Shown one piece after another: positions 45,232-53,872 of a stretch of DNA of 61,367 bases (its first letter is position 1; every line of letters starts with the position of its first letter). Source of the DNA: CAVYPR01 sp052145775 (GTDB lineage Bacteria; Actinomycetota; Acidimicrobiia; Acidimicrobiales; RAAP-2); assembly GCA_052145775.1 (NCBI GenBank), contig JBKQNY010000091.1, positions 1-61,367 of the forward strand, given 5' to 3'. The translations under genes were made by a program, and so were the position numbers. The notes below the pieces were generated by a model. It searched no databases and was not told where the DNA came from. It was given only the letters and a program-made list of their open reading frames with translations.

Positions 45232-47202
45232 GTCCGGGGCGGGGAACCCCCACGCGGGATCCGGCCAGGCCGAGAGCGCCGCAGAGATCGGCGCCGGCGG
45301 CGCCAGCTCAGGGACCCGCACCTCGGGGGCGACGGCCGGCACGGCCCACCGCTCGGTGGGTGCCACCCTGGCCGCCGGCACCTCCGGGGGAGCGGGCGCG
45401 GCCCGGGTCGCCTGCTCACCTCCGTCGCCGTTCGGCGCTGCGGCCACGGCGGCGGGGGCCACGGCGGCGGGGGCCACGGCGGCGGGGGGCTCGGCGGACG
45501 GCGGCGCGTCGACGGGCGCCTCGAGCACCCTGGGCGGGTTCGGCGCGACGGCCAGGGCCGCGGCGCGCCGCTCGGACATGTGGTCGGCCAGGTTGCGCCA
45601 CTCCCTGCCCTTCAGCAGCTTGAGCCGGCGGCCCATCCCCCCGAGCAGCTGGTGCGATTCGGCGCGGTAGCGCTCGGCCACGGCACCCATGGTGAAGATG
45701 GTGCGGGGGGGCAGGCCATCCACCGGGTCACCGGCGGCCGGGGAGGTGGCGAGGGCCAGCAGGCGGCCGGTGGCCACCTCGGCGTCCTGCATGAGGCCGA
45801 GCGCGTCCTGCAGGCGGGCCAGCTTCTTGGTGAACTGTTCGGTGCGCCCGCCGTAGACGCCGGCGGTGAACTCGAGCGAGTAGCGCAGCCGCTTGCAGCG
45901 GATCCGGAGCCGGTGGTAGTCGGCGGCGATCCCGCTCGCCCCCGCCCGTCGGGCCGCCTTCACCACCGCCCGGTGCCGCGGTGTCACCAGGTCGGGCAGG
46001 GCGGCGGCGGCCGGCTGCCGGGCCGCCGGCGGCCGGCCACGCTGGCTGGTCCGCGCCATCGAGGTGAGCCCGGCGGCAAGGCGCTCCCAGCGCGTCGAGT
46101 CGAGCGCGTCGAGCAGGACGCGGCGCGCCGCCACCCGGTGCGCTGTGAGCAGGCGCCGGAGGTCGTCCAGCGGTGAGCCGTCGGACCCGTCGGTCACCAC
46201 CCAGCGCTCCATGTCGTCCAACCGCTCGATCTGGACGTCGAGGTCGCGTACCCCACCGAGCACCCCGGCCAGCCAGCTGAGCTCGGCCCGTAGCGTGCGC
46301 GCCCGGACCGGGAGGATGTCGCCGAAGAAGTCGATGGCGGCCCGCAGCCGGCGGGTCGCCACCCGCATGTCGTGGAGCTCCTCGATGTCTTCGCCCAGGC
46401 GGGTCCCCGGCTCGCGGGCGAGCAGTACCGCCAGGTTGCGCCGGATGACGGCGTAGGCGAGATCGCCCAGGCTGGACGTCGGCGTCACCTCGGTCGGACC
46501 CAGGTCGGGCGGCTCGGGGACGTGGATCCCGAGGGCCAGCAGCCCGGCCTCGAACTTGGAGAGCGTTGCCGGTTGGAGCCCGCACGACCGGCGCAGGTCC
46601 TCGACGACGGGTTCGAGGTCCTCGGCCCACTCGGGGCGCACCTCGACCTCCACCCGGCGGAGCCGGACCGGCTGCTGGGCCGGCCCCTCGGTGATGACCG
46701 TCTCGTCTAGGGCGACCTCGGCGACCTCCTCGCCCGCCACCCGCAGGGAGAAGGGCCGGCGGCGGGTCCGCACCTCGAGGACCTGGCGGAAGGGGCGGGG
46801 ACCGGCCACCGCGGCGATGCGCCGGCCGACCGGCCCGTCGGTACCGAGGCCGGGCAGCCCGTCCTCGGGCAGCGGCTCGGTCACCTCGAGCCGTTGGCGT
46901 AGCCCCCCCGGCCCGGACGGGGCCGAGTCCTTCAAGGTGACCTCGTCGCGCCGGCCGCGCTGGCGGGTGCGCAGGACGAAGCCGGCGCGCACGATCCGCC
47001 AGTCCTCGGTGTCGAGGTAGCGGTCGACCAGCCGCCGGGGCGGCTTGGCCAGGGTGGTGGGCGCCGGCAGCTGGCCGTTGATCCCGTGCTGCATCGGCAG
47101 GGCGGCCAGCCACCGCTCGACCGGGCGGAGGTCGAGCGCGTCGAACTGCCACTCGACCTCGATCCCGTCGGCCACGGGTCGGCCGCCGTCCTTATCCGCC
47201 AT
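45217..47202 (-). CDS. CYTH-CHAD domain protein
   Basis: A 661-aa polyphosphate-related protein. Residues about 8-215 are a CYTH (triphosphate tunnel) domain; the normal ExExK start is EVEWQF here, with Trp replacing the Lys. Residues about 230-530 are a CHAD helical bundle with conserved His/Arg helices (LHDMRVATRRLRAAIDFF, then YHRLRIRCKRLRYSLEF), which binds polyphosphate. The last 130 residues are Ala/Pro-rich and disordered, with a PAAVA repeat. The ATG has TAGCCT 6 nt upstream. It converges on EthD. Confidence 0.9.
   Translation of the reverse strand: MADKDGGRPVADGIEVEWQFDALDLRPVERWLAALPMQHGINGQLPAPTTLAKPPRRLVDRYLDTEDWRIVRAGFVLRTRQRGRRDEVTLKDSAPSGPGGLRQRLEVTEPLPEDGLPGLGTDGPVGRRIAAVAGPRPFRQVLEVRTRRRPFSLRVAGEEVAEVALDETVITEGPAQQPVRLRRVEVEVRPEWAEDLEPVVEDLRRSCGLQPATLSKFEAGLLALGIHVPEPPDLGPTEVTPTSSLGDLAYAVIRRNLAVLLAREPGTRLGEDIEELHDMRVATRRLRAAIDFFGDILPVRARTLRAELSWLAGVLGGVRDLDVQIERLDDMERWVVTDGSDGSPLDDLRRLLTAHRVAARRVLLDALDSTRWERLAAGLTSMARTSQRGRPPAARQPAAAALPDLVTPRHRAVVKAARRAGASGIAADYHRLRIRCKRLRYSLEFTAGVYGGRTEQFTKKLARLQDALGLMQDAEVATGRLLALATSPAAGDPVDGLPPRTIFTMGAVAERYRAESHQLLGGMGRRLKLLKGREWRNLADHMSERRAAALAVAPNPPRVLEAPVDAPPSAEPPAAVAPAAVAPAAVAAAPNGDGGEQATRAAPAPPEVPAARVAPTERWAVPAVAPEVRVPELAPPAPISAALSAWPDPAWGFPAPDSGER
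45443..45487 (-). repeat. Three exact 15-nt tandem repeats in the CHAD gene
   Basis: GCCACGGCGGCGGGG repeats three times without change (plus-strand reading), encoding PAAVA units in the disordered tail; copy number is likely to vary between strains. Confidence 0.85.
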
Positions 47203-47208
47203 GGCCGA

Positions 47209-47214
47209 AGGCTA
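47209..47214 (-). promoter_or_regulatory. Putative -10 box of the leaderless CYTH-CHAD gene
   Basis: Minus-strand TAGCCT, six bases (TCGGCC), then the ATG at 47202. Confidence 0.5.
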
Positions 47215-47315
47215 CCGCCGGCCAGGGCGAGCCCGGGGTGGGCCGGCCCCCGCACCCCCGGTGCGTGCATCGTTCCCGGTCGGTGTGGATGCCACCGGGC
47301 GGGAGGTGCCCCCAG

Positions 47316-47321
47316 TAGTGT
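47316..47321 (+). promoter_or_regulatory. Putative -10 box of the Nudix gene at 47329
   Basis: TAGTGT, seven bases (GAAATTT), then GTG. It is divergent from the CHAD box about 100 bp away. Confidence 0.45.
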
Positions 47322-47328
47322 GAAATTT

Positions 47329-47793
47329 GTGGGAACGACGCCCGCCATGTTGATCGAAGTCCGGCCGCCGGTGGGCGACGTCGTCCGGGCCGCCGGCGGG
47401 ATCCCCGTGCGACGGTCGGCCGACGGCTGGCGGGAGATCGCCGTCGTGCACCGCCCGGCCCGCGCCGACTGGACCTTCCCCAAGGGCAAGCTCGAGCCCG
47501 GCGAGGAATTCGAGGAGTGTGCCCTTCGCGAGGTGTTCGAGGAGACCGGGCTCGTCTGTCGGCTCGGGAGGTTCCTCGGCCACACCGAGTACCGGGACCG
47601 GAAAGACCGTCCCAAGGTGGTCGCCTACTGGGAGATGGACCCGCTGGGCGGGGAGTTCCAGGTGAACGAGGAGGTCGACGAGGTGCGCTGGGTCGACCTG
47701 GGAACGGCCGGCCGGCTCCTCTCCTACGAGCGCGACCGCGAGCTGCTGGTGGTGCTGTCGGCGGCCGACGAGGTGTCCTCCCCCCTCTTCTGA
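47329..47793 (+). CDS. Nudix hydrolase (diadenosine/inositol polyphosphate type)
   Basis: A 154-aa Nudix protein with a complete box: GKLEPGEEFEECA followed by LREVFEETGL. The strand before it, VVHRPARADWTFPKGKLE, and the size are like MutT/DIPP-type enzymes that hydrolyse Ap4A, diphosphoinositol or polyphosphate-like substrates. Proximity to a divergent CYTH-CHAD polyphosphate-binding protein supports phosphate metabolism (inference). In mycobacteria the similar MutT1 carries an extra phosphatase domain, missing here. Its last 70 bases overlap the convergent ligD-like gene. Confidence 0.88.
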   Translation: MGTTPAMLIEVRPPVGDVVRAAGGIPVRRSADGWREIAVVHRPARADWTFPKGKLEPGEEFEECALREVFEETGLVCRLGRFLGHTEYRDRKDRPKVVAYWEMDPLGGEFQVNEEVDEVRWVDLGTAGRLLSYERDRELLVVLSAADEVSSPLF

Positions 47794-48698
47794 CCTCGCC
47801 GCCCGGCGAGGAGGGGGGCGAAGAGGTCGCCGTGCTCGGAAACCCGGTCGAGGACGTCGCCGGGCTCGAAGCGCAGGGTCCCGGGGTCCGCGCCCGACGC
47901 CACGCCCTCCACCTCGACCCAGGTGACCGGGGTCGAGACCCACGGCCGTCGTCGCAGCCGCACCGAGTACGGCGCCACCGTGGTCTTCGACGGCTGGTTC
48001 TGGCTCCAATCGATGAGGACCCGCGACCGGCGGAGCTCCCGCCGCATGTTGGCCACGACGAGCCCGGGCTGCTCGTCCGCCAGCCGGCGGGCGACACCCT
48101 TGGCGTAGCCGAGCGTGTCGGCTCCCGCACCGCGGGTGGGCCGGCGGGCGTAGAGCTGGAGCCCCTTGGAGCCGCTCGTCTTGGCCACCGGGTCGAGCCC
48201 GTCTGCCATGAGCAATGCACGCAGGACGAGGGCCACCGAGCAGCACTCGACCACCGTCGCCGGCTCCCCCGGGTCGAGGTCGAACACCACCAGGTCCGGC
48301 CGGAGTGGGTGGTCCCGCGAACCGGCCCGCCACTGGGGCACGTGGAACTCGACGGTGGCCAGGTTGACCAGCCACAGCAGGGCCGCCAGGCTCCCGACCT
48401 CGGGGTAGGGGACCGGCGTGGCCCCGCGCCCGGCCACGGGGATCGATCCGACCCAGGGCGGGGCGCCGCGGGGCAGGCGCTTCTGGAAGAAGGCGTCGCC
48501 CCCGGTCCCGTCGGGGGCGCGCAGGAGGGTCACCGGCCGTCGGGCCAGATGGGGGAGGAGCACCGGCGCCACGGCGGCGTAGTAGCCGACGAGGTCGGCC
48601 TTGGTCGTCCCGGCTTCGGCGAAGAGGACCTTGTCCAACCGGGTGAGGACCAGCCGGTGGCCCCCCACCTCGAGGGTCTGTGTCCCGGACCCCTCCAC
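47724..48698 (-). CDS. Stand-alone LigD-type polymerase/primase (AEP) domain protein
   Basis: Archaeo-eukaryotic-primase-like polymerase of 324 aa, homologous to the POL domain of the NHEJ ligase LigD. It starts with VLTRLDKVLF, then VTLLRAPDG, FFQKRLP, VVFDLDPGEPATVVECCSVA containing the catalytic DxD, KTSGSKGLQLYARR, and ends near RFEPGDVLDRV. No ligase or nuclease domain and no ku are nearby. A GTG start 20 nt after serB is used. The last 25 residues are Ser-rich low complexity over the Nudix gene's 3' end, so the real end may be earlier. Confidence 0.85.
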   Translation of the reverse strand: MEGSGTQTLEVGGHRLVLTRLDKVLFAEAGTTKADLVGYYAAVAPVLLPHLARRPVTLLRAPDGTGGDAFFQKRLPRGAPPWVGSIPVAGRGATPVPYPEVGSLAALLWLVNLATVEFHVPQWRAGSRDHPLRPDLVVFDLDPGEPATVVECCSVALVLRALLMADGLDPVAKTSGSKGLQLYARRPTRGAGADTLGYAKGVARRLADEQPGLVVANMRRELRRSRVLIDWSQNQPSKTTVAPYSVRLRRRPWVSTPVTWVEVEGVASGADPGTLRFEPGDVLDRVSEHGDLFAPLLAGRRGQKRGEDTSSAADSTTSSSRSRS

Positions 48699-48718
48699 CG
48701 CGGCCCTGCGCCCTTCCC

Positions 48719-49975
48719 CTAGGCCGGGCGTCCCACGGCACGCACCGGGTCGGGCACGAACCCGGGGACGGCGTCGTCCCCCTCCTCGTCGGCCCTCTCG
48801 ATCTCCTGGCGGGAGATCCCGAGGAGGAACAGGATGGCGTCGAGGTAGGGCACGTTGAGCGCCGTGTCGGCCGCGCCGCGCACGACGGGCTTGGCGTTGA
48901 AGGCGATGCCCAGACCGGCGACGGCCAGCATGTCGAGGTCGTTCGCCCCGTCGCCGACGGCGATGGTTCGCGAGAGTGGCACCCCGGCAACCTCGGCGAA
49001 GTGCGCCAGGGCGGCCGCCTTCCCGGCCCGGTCCACCACGGGCCCCACGAGGCGCCCGGTGAGGCGCCCCTCGGCCACCTCGAGGGTGTTGGCGGCCACC
49101 AGGTCGATCCCGAGCCCGGCGGCGATCGGCTTGATCACCTGGACGAAACCGCCGCTCACCACCGCCGTCACGTAGCCGAGGCGATGCAGCGTCCGGACCA
49201 GCGTGCGGGCACCGGGAGCCAGCTCGAGACTCGTGGCCAGTGCCTCGAGGACGGACTCCTCGGTGCCGGCCAGCAAGCGCAGCCGCTGCGTCAGGGACTC
49301 GGTGAAGTCGATGTCGCCGGCCATGGCCGCCGCCGTGACCGCGGCCACCCGGTCGGCACACCCGGCCCGCTCGGCCAGCAGGTCGATGACCTCGCCCTGG
49401 AGCAGCGTCGAGTCCGCGTCGAGGACGATCAGGTGCTTGGCCCGGCGGTGGAGCCCGGCCCGCTGGACGGCGACGTCGACCCTCAGCCTGGACGCCTCGG
49501 CCCCGAGTTCCTGGCGGAGCCGGGCCGGGTCGCCGCCCGAGACCACGAGCTCGTAGCTGGTCACCGGGTAGGTGGACAGGCGCACGATGCGATCGATGTT
49601 GCCGCCGCACGCCGCGATCCGCCCGCAGACGGCGCCCATGGCCGACGGACCGAGGTCCGGCGCCAGGACCGTGACGAGCTGGCGGGCGGTGTCCGGTCGC
49701 GCTCCTTCGCTCGACCGCCCCCCGAGCGGGACCACGGTGACGGTGAGGTCGTCACCGGCGTCCTCCAGGGTGCCGGCCAGGGAACGACGCAGCTCGTCCC
49801 CGGTCGCGAGCGGGCCTTCGACCTCCATGCACAAGAGCAGCCGACCGTGGACCTGGACCTGCTCGGCGTCGACGAGGTGGAGACCGGCGTCCCCGAGGCG
49901 CGCGAAAACGCGGGCGGCCACCCCGGGACGGTCGCGACCCGAGACGGTGACGAGAGCGGAGGGGGCGCCGTCCAT
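48719..49975 (-). CDS. serB: Phosphoserine phosphatase with N-terminal ACT domains
   Basis: HAD phosphatase making serine from phosphoserine; 418 aa. Residues about 5-75 and 90-160 are two ACT domains (LVTVSGRDRPGVAARVF, then QLVTVLAPDLGPSAMGAV), like mycobacterial SerB2. The HAD core has LDADSTLLQGEV (nucleophile Asp), VSGGF, and AVGDGANDLDM. The ATG at 49975 gives a family-like N-terminus and lies 9 nt after TACGGT; the frame extends ten codons further. The ligD-like gene follows by 20 nt. Confidence 0.92.
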   Translation of the reverse strand: MDGAPSALVTVSGRDRPGVAARVFARLGDAGLHLVDAEQVQVHGRLLLCMEVEGPLATGDELRRSLAGTLEDAGDDLTVTVVPLGGRSSEGARPDTARQLVTVLAPDLGPSAMGAVCGRIAACGGNIDRIVRLSTYPVTSYELVVSGGDPARLRQELGAEASRLRVDVAVQRAGLHRRAKHLIVLDADSTLLQGEVIDLLAERAGCADRVAAVTAAAMAGDIDFTESLTQRLRLLAGTEESVLEALATSLELAPGARTLVRTLHRLGYVTAVVSGGFVQVIKPIAAGLGIDLVAANTLEVAEGRLTGRLVGPVVDRAGKAAALAHFAEVAGVPLSRTIAVGDGANDLDMLAVAGLGIAFNAKPVVRGAADTALNVPYLDAILFLLGISRQEIERADEEGDDAVPGFVPDPVRAVGRPA

Positions 49976-49984
49976 GCGCCGACC

Positions 49985-49990
49985 ACCGTA
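49985..49990 (-). promoter_or_regulatory. Putative -10 box of serB
   Basis: Minus-strand TACGGT is 9 nt before the ATG, giving a leader of at most a few bases. Confidence 0.35.
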
Positions 49991-50026
49991 TTGGAACCCC
50001 GGCACCGGGTCACCCCGGCACCTCGC

Positions 50027-50752
50027 TCAGGTGTATGTGCGCTTGGCCATCGAGGCCAGCGATCCGAGTACGGCGACAAGGGCGACGCCGATGGCCGCCC
50101 AGGCCACCCAGGTCACCGCGGCCGCCGGGGCACCGGCCGGCGTCGTGGGGGTCCGCTCGACGGCGGCCACGATCCATACGGCGAGCTGAGCCACGACCGC
50201 CAGCCGGAGCGCCACGAACACCGTGACCGCCCCGGCGGCGGCCACAGGCAGGAGGGAATTGACGACGCCGATCACGACGCAGAGCCCGGCCAGGTACAAG
50301 ATGACGACGCGCCACGAGCCGAAGGCCTGGGCGACGACGGTGAATGTGGCGTGCACCCCGACCCCCGAGCGAGTGGCGCCCTGCAGGGAGTAGTAGGTGA
50401 GGAAGCAGGCCGGCAGGAGCAGGACGCTGACTCCGGCGACGAAGATCCCGCGGAAGTCGACCCGGGTCGCCAGGCGTTCACGGGAACCATCTCCCGGCCG
50501 TCGGCGGCCGCTGACGGACATGGCGTCCTGGTCGCGAAAGGCGTCTGTGCCCCACAGGTCGGTCCGGTAGGAGGCGGTCCGCACCGGCGAGGCCGAGGTC
50601 GAACCGGGCCGGCCTCGGCTCGAACCCCCCGAGTCCTGCCAGTTGGCGACCGGAGGCCGGGACACCGGAGGCGGCTGGCCCGGCGCGCCGTGCCCGCCGT
50701 CCGGCAGCTCCCCACCTTCTGGGCTTCCAACCGTTCCGTCGATGCGACCCAC
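50027..50752 (-). CDS. Proline-rich four-helix membrane protein
   Basis: About 241 aa. The first 100 residues are Pro/Gly/Ser-rich and hydrophilic, then four membrane helices (about residues 105-235: IFVAGVSVLLLPACFLTYYS, VILYLAGLCVVIGVV, AVTVFVALRLAVVAQLAVWI, VTWVAWAAIGVALVAVLGSL). No family is recognised; the layout resembles actinobacterial Pro-rich DUF4190-like or cell-division-associated proteins. GAGGGGGAG precedes the GTG at 50752, and TAGAAT at 50816-50811 may be the -10 box. The start is uncertain. Confidence 0.6.
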   Translation of the reverse strand: MGRIDGTVGSPEGGELPDGGHGAPGQPPPVSRPPVANWQDSGGSSRGRPGSTSASPVRTASYRTDLWGTDAFRDQDAMSVSGRRRPGDGSRERLATRVDFRGIFVAGVSVLLLPACFLTYYSLQGATRSGVGVHATFTVVAQAFGSWRVVILYLAGLCVVIGVVNSLLPVAAAGAVTVFVALRLAVVAQLAVWIVAAVERTPTTPAGAPAAAVTWVAWAAIGVALVAVLGSLASMAKRTYT

Positions 50753-50810
50753 CTCCCCCTCATTCGAGTCCCCGGGTCGTCGCGGACCGCCGATTGGGGC
50801 GGCTGGGGGA

Positions 50811-50816
50811 ATTCTA
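50811..50816 (-). promoter_or_regulatory. Candidate -10 box of the membrane protein gene
   Basis: Minus-strand TAGAAT about 59 nt before the GTG at 50752; it overlaps the last bases of the TIGR00725 gene. Confidence 0.3.
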
Positions 50817-51317
50817 CCCCTGGGGTGGCCGGCCGGCGACGGCGCGGGCCAATTGCACCGCACGTTCCACGGCCGAGACAGGGTCGGTGGCGACCGTCAC
50901 GGCCCAGTCGCTGTTCCCGTCGGGCCGCACGAGGCCCCAGGTGCCCAGACCGACCACCGGCCGCCCGAGCTTGAGGGCCAGGGCCACCTCGGACAGGGTG
51001 CCGTACCCGCCGCCCACGGCCACCAGGACGTCCGAGCCCCGCACCACCAGGCCGTTGCGGAGCTCGCCCATGCCGGTGGCGACCGGGACCGCCACCCACG
51101 GGTTGGCCGAGCGTCGGTCGTCGCCGGGAAGGATGCCTACGGTGAGGCCCCCGCCGGCCGCCGCCCCCCGGCAGGCGGCCGCCATGACCCCGCCGAGGCC
51201 CCCGCAGACGAGCACCGCCCCGGCCTCCGCCACCAGCCGGCCCACCTCCTCGGCGGTGCGCTCGAGCGACGCTGTCGCATCGGCGGGGCCCACGACCCCG
51301 ACGAACGCCGGGTCCAT
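50814..51317 (-). CDS. TIGR00725 family Rossmann-fold protein (LOG-related)
   Basis: A 167-aa relative of the LOG/DprA-like nucleotide-binding fold: FVGVVGPADAT, VCGGLGGVMAAACRGAAAGGG, GILPGDDR, and the loop VAVGGGYGTLSEVALALKLG in place of LOG's PGGxGTxxE. It is therefore unlikely to be a phosphoribohydrolase in the classic sense; the molecular function is unknown. The ATG at 51317 shares one base with the stop of the acyltransferase, indicating coupling. Confidence 0.85.
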   Translation of the reverse strand: MDPAFVGVVGPADATASLERTAEEVGRLVAEAGAVLVCGGLGGVMAAACRGAAAGGGLTVGILPGDDRRSANPWVAVPVATGMGELRNGLVVRGSDVLVAVGGGYGTLSEVALALKLGRPVVGLGTWGLVRPDGNSDWAVTVATDPVSAVERAVQLARAVAGRPPQG

Positions 51318-52012
51318 CAGCGGTCGGGCACGCCGTTCCCGCCCGGTGGGCCGGCCACGGTCTCGGGCCGCACGTCGACCCACCCTCGATCGGGCAGCCA
51401 CCGCCGAACGACGCGGGCCGGCACCCCCGCCACCACCGAGTGGCTCGGGATCTCGCCGCGCACGACCGCCCCGGCCGCCACCACCACGTGGTCGCCGACG
51501 GTCGTGCCGGGCAGCACGACCACGTTCGCCCCCAGCCAGCTGCCCGAGCCGATGCGCACCGCCGATTCCACGGGCCATTGGCGCCCGATCGGCTGGTCGA
51601 GGTCGGCGTAGGAGTGGTTCTGGTCCGTGATGTAGACGTAGGGCCCGGTCTGGATGTCGTCGCCGATCTCGATGCTCCAGTGGCCGACGATGTGGCTGCC
51701 CCGCCCGATGACGCACCGGTCCCCGATGCGCACCACCGGGTCCGACGCCATCTCCTGCCCGGGGGCCATGCCCGCGGTGAGGCAGGCGTAGGGGCCGATC
51801 ATCGTCCCCTCGCCGATCCGGATGTAGTGCTCGTTGTAGAGCGCCCCCTGGGGGAAGGCCAGCAGGCTTCCCTCCCCGAAGGCGCCGAACCGTCGCCCCC
51901 GTGCGTCGTCGGGGCCGACGGCCCCGACCTCGGCCGCCCAGCTCCACGCCGCGTGGACCACCCCCGCGGCCATCCGGCGCAGTGACGGGGGGAGCGAGCG
52001 GGCCGGGTGCAC
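51317..52012 (-). CDS. Left-handed beta-helix (hexapeptide) acyltransferase
   Basis: A 231-aa transferase with isoleucine-patch repeats (VVRIGDRCVIGRGSHIVG, SIEIGDDIQTGPYVYI, AVRIGSGSWLGANVVVLPG, TTVGDHVVVAAGAVV), typical of acetyl or succinyl transferases acting on sugars and cell-surface molecules. The catalytic His is probably within TDQNHSYAD. TATGGT 6 nt before the GTG at 52012 marks its start. The substrate is unknown, and no glycosyltransferases are adjacent. Confidence 0.88.
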   Translation of the reverse strand: MHPARSLPPSLRRMAAGVVHAAWSWAAEVGAVGPDDARGRRFGAFGEGSLLAFPQGALYNEHYIRIGEGTMIGPYACLTAGMAPGQEMASDPVVRIGDRCVIGRGSHIVGHWSIEIGDDIQTGPYVYITDQNHSYADLDQPIGRQWPVESAVRIGSGSWLGANVVVLPGTTVGDHVVVAAGAVVRGEIPSHSVVAGVPARVVRRWLPDRGWVDVRPETVAGPPGGNGVPDR

Positions 52013-52018
52013 GGGCCG

Positions 52019-52024
52019 ACCATA
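52019..52024 (-). promoter_or_regulatory. Putative -10 box of the leaderless acyltransferase gene
   Basis: Minus-strand TATGGT, six bases (CGGCCC), then GTG at 52012. Confidence 0.5.
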
Positions 52025-52069
52025 CCCGTGGGGCCGGAGACCCGAAATGGGGGGCAACCGAACCGACGG

Positions 52070-52075
52070 TAACCT
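52070..52075 (+). promoter_or_regulatory. Putative -10 box of the leaderless Tat-protein gene
   Basis: TAACCT, six bases (GGGGGC), then ATG at 52082. The divergent acyltransferase box is only 45 bp away. Confidence 0.5.
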
Positions 52076-52081
52076 GGGGGC

Positions 52082-53815
52082 ATGCCCGATCGTGATCCGG
52101 CGGGCGGCGCCGAGGTGGGGGGCGCGGAGGGCGGTTCGACGCGCTTCGGCCGCCGGCAGCTGCTGAGAGGCGCCGCGGCCGGCATCGCCGGGGCGGCGGC
52201 CCTGTCGGCGGCGTCTGCCGCCGGTGCCGCCGGTGCCGCCGAAGCGGGCCGTCGCAGGTCCCGGGCGAGCCGGCCCGCCGGCTACGGCCGGACCCCCCCT
52301 GCGGCGGTGTCGAAGGTCACGCTGGGCAGCGGGGTGGTCATCCCGGTGGCCCGCTGGGTGGTGCTCGAGAACGAGAAGCCGGGGACGATCGACTGGGTGG
52401 TGACCGGGGTCCAGGTCCCCCACGCCATCGAGGGCTACGCCAGCCAGGTGAGCGCGAAGGCCGGTGACGAGGTCACGGTGTTCGTCAACACGACGGCGCG
52501 CTCGGTGTCCCTCCAGGCCTTCCGGATGGGCTACTACCAGGGGCTGGGAGGCCGCCTCGTCTACCAGAGTGACAGCGTGGCCGGCCAGCAGCAGCCCGCC
52601 TCGTCGCTGGTCTCGGGGGTGAACACCGTCAGCTGCAGCTGGGAGCCGACGCTCAGCTTCCGGGTCGACGGCACCTGGCCCCCCGGCTGCTACCTGCTCA
52701 AGATCGCCGGGGACAGCGGGGAGCAGCAGTACGTGCCGCTCACCATCCGAGACGACGAGAGCACCAGTGCCTTCGTCATCCAGAACTCGGTGACCACCTG
52801 GCAGGCGTACAACCTCTGGGACGGCTACAGCCTCTACTACGGGAAGACCGCCAGCGGACAGAACTTCACAAACCGGTCGCGGATCGTCTCCTTCGACCGC
52901 CCCTACCCCCAGACATGGGCCCAGGGGTCGGCCGACTTCCTGGGCAACGAATTCCCTTTGCTCTACCACCTCGAGAGCCTCGGGGCCGATCTCACCTACT
53001 GGACGGACGTCGACCTCCACGCCCGGCCGCAGCTGCTGGTGAAGCACCAATGCCTGTTCAGCCTGGGACACGACGAGTACTGGTCGCTGTCGATGCGCAA
53101 CGCCGCGCTGTCGGCGCTGGCCAAGGGGACGAACCTCGCCTTCTTGGGGGCCAACGCCTGCTACCGCCAGATCCGCCTGCAACAGTCTCCGGTCGGCCCC
53201 GACCGCCAGCAGGTCTGCTACAAGGACGCCACAGAGGACCCGATGCTGGGGGTGAACGACGCGGTGGTCACCGGTCCCAGTTGGGAGTCGGCCCCCACCA
53301 CATGGCCCGAGAGCAACCTCATCGGCAGCATGTACCAGTCGGTGCGGGCCAACGACGACCTGGTCATCACCGATGCCTCGTCGTGGGTGTTCGACGGCTG
53401 CGGCCTCTCCGACGGCCAGCAACTCCCGAACGTGGTCCAGGGCGAGTACGACCGCTACGTGCCGACCATCCCCGGTCCGCGCAACGTCGACGTCCTCGGG
53501 CACTCGCCGGTGTCCGGCCAGGGCAACTGGTCGGACATGACCTACTACACCGTCCCCAACGGCGGTGGCGTGCTGGCCACCGGGATGGCGTCGTTCGTGA
53601 ACAAGCTGGCCAACACGACCGCCTTCCCCTCCAACGTCGTCCCCGCGGCCATCCCGGGGGTGACCGACGTCTTGCTACGGGCGATGGAGAACGTCTACGG
53701 CGCCTTCGGTGCCGGCCCGGCATCGGCAACCCAGCCCTCGAGCGGCAATTGGACCGCGATCTACGAGGGCTCGGCGGCCTCCGCACCGTCGGCCAAGCCG
53801 ACACACGCCGCCTGA
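52082..53815 (+). CDS. Tat-exported N,N-dimethylformamidase-beta-subunit-like protein
   Basis: A 577-aa secreted protein. Residues 20-55 form a Tat signal (FGRRQLLRGAAAG, then an Ala-rich hydrophobic core). The mature part begins with an Ig-like region (VTVFVNTTARSVSLQAFRMG), then TWQAYNLWDGYSLYYG, GNEFPLLYHLESLGADLTYW and FSLGHDEYWSLSMR, which recur in the large-subunit domain of N,N-dimethylformamidase (DUF6605-type). That HDEYW/LGANACY core fits a hydrolase-like fold, but actinobacteria carry many such genes without DMF activity. A following lipoprotein gene suggests an envelope locus. Confidence 0.78.
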   Translation: MPDRDPAGGAEVGGAEGGSTRFGRRQLLRGAAAGIAGAAALSAASAAGAAGAAEAGRRRSRASRPAGYGRTPPAAVSKVTLGSGVVIPVARWVVLENEKPGTIDWVVTGVQVPHAIEGYASQVSAKAGDEVTVFVNTTARSVSLQAFRMGYYQGLGGRLVYQSDSVAGQQQPASSLVSGVNTVSCSWEPTLSFRVDGTWPPGCYLLKIAGDSGEQQYVPLTIRDDESTSAFVIQNSVTTWQAYNLWDGYSLYYGKTASGQNFTNRSRIVSFDRPYPQTWAQGSADFLGNEFPLLYHLESLGADLTYWTDVDLHARPQLLVKHQCLFSLGHDEYWSLSMRNAALSALAKGTNLAFLGANACYRQIRLQQSPVGPDRQQVCYKDATEDPMLGVNDAVVTGPSWESAPTTWPESNLIGSMYQSVRANDDLVITDASSWVFDGCGLSDGQQLPNVVQGEYDRYVPTIPGPRNVDVLGHSPVSGQGNWSDMTYYTVPNGGGVLATGMASFVNKLANTTAFPSNVVPAAIPGVTDVLLRAMENVYGAFGAGPASATQPSSGNWTAIYEGSAASAPSAKPTHAA

Positions 53816-53872
53816 CCAGCCGATCCGCAGCATCCCCCACCGGCGCCCCCCTGAAGCCAAGAATTGCCCTCC

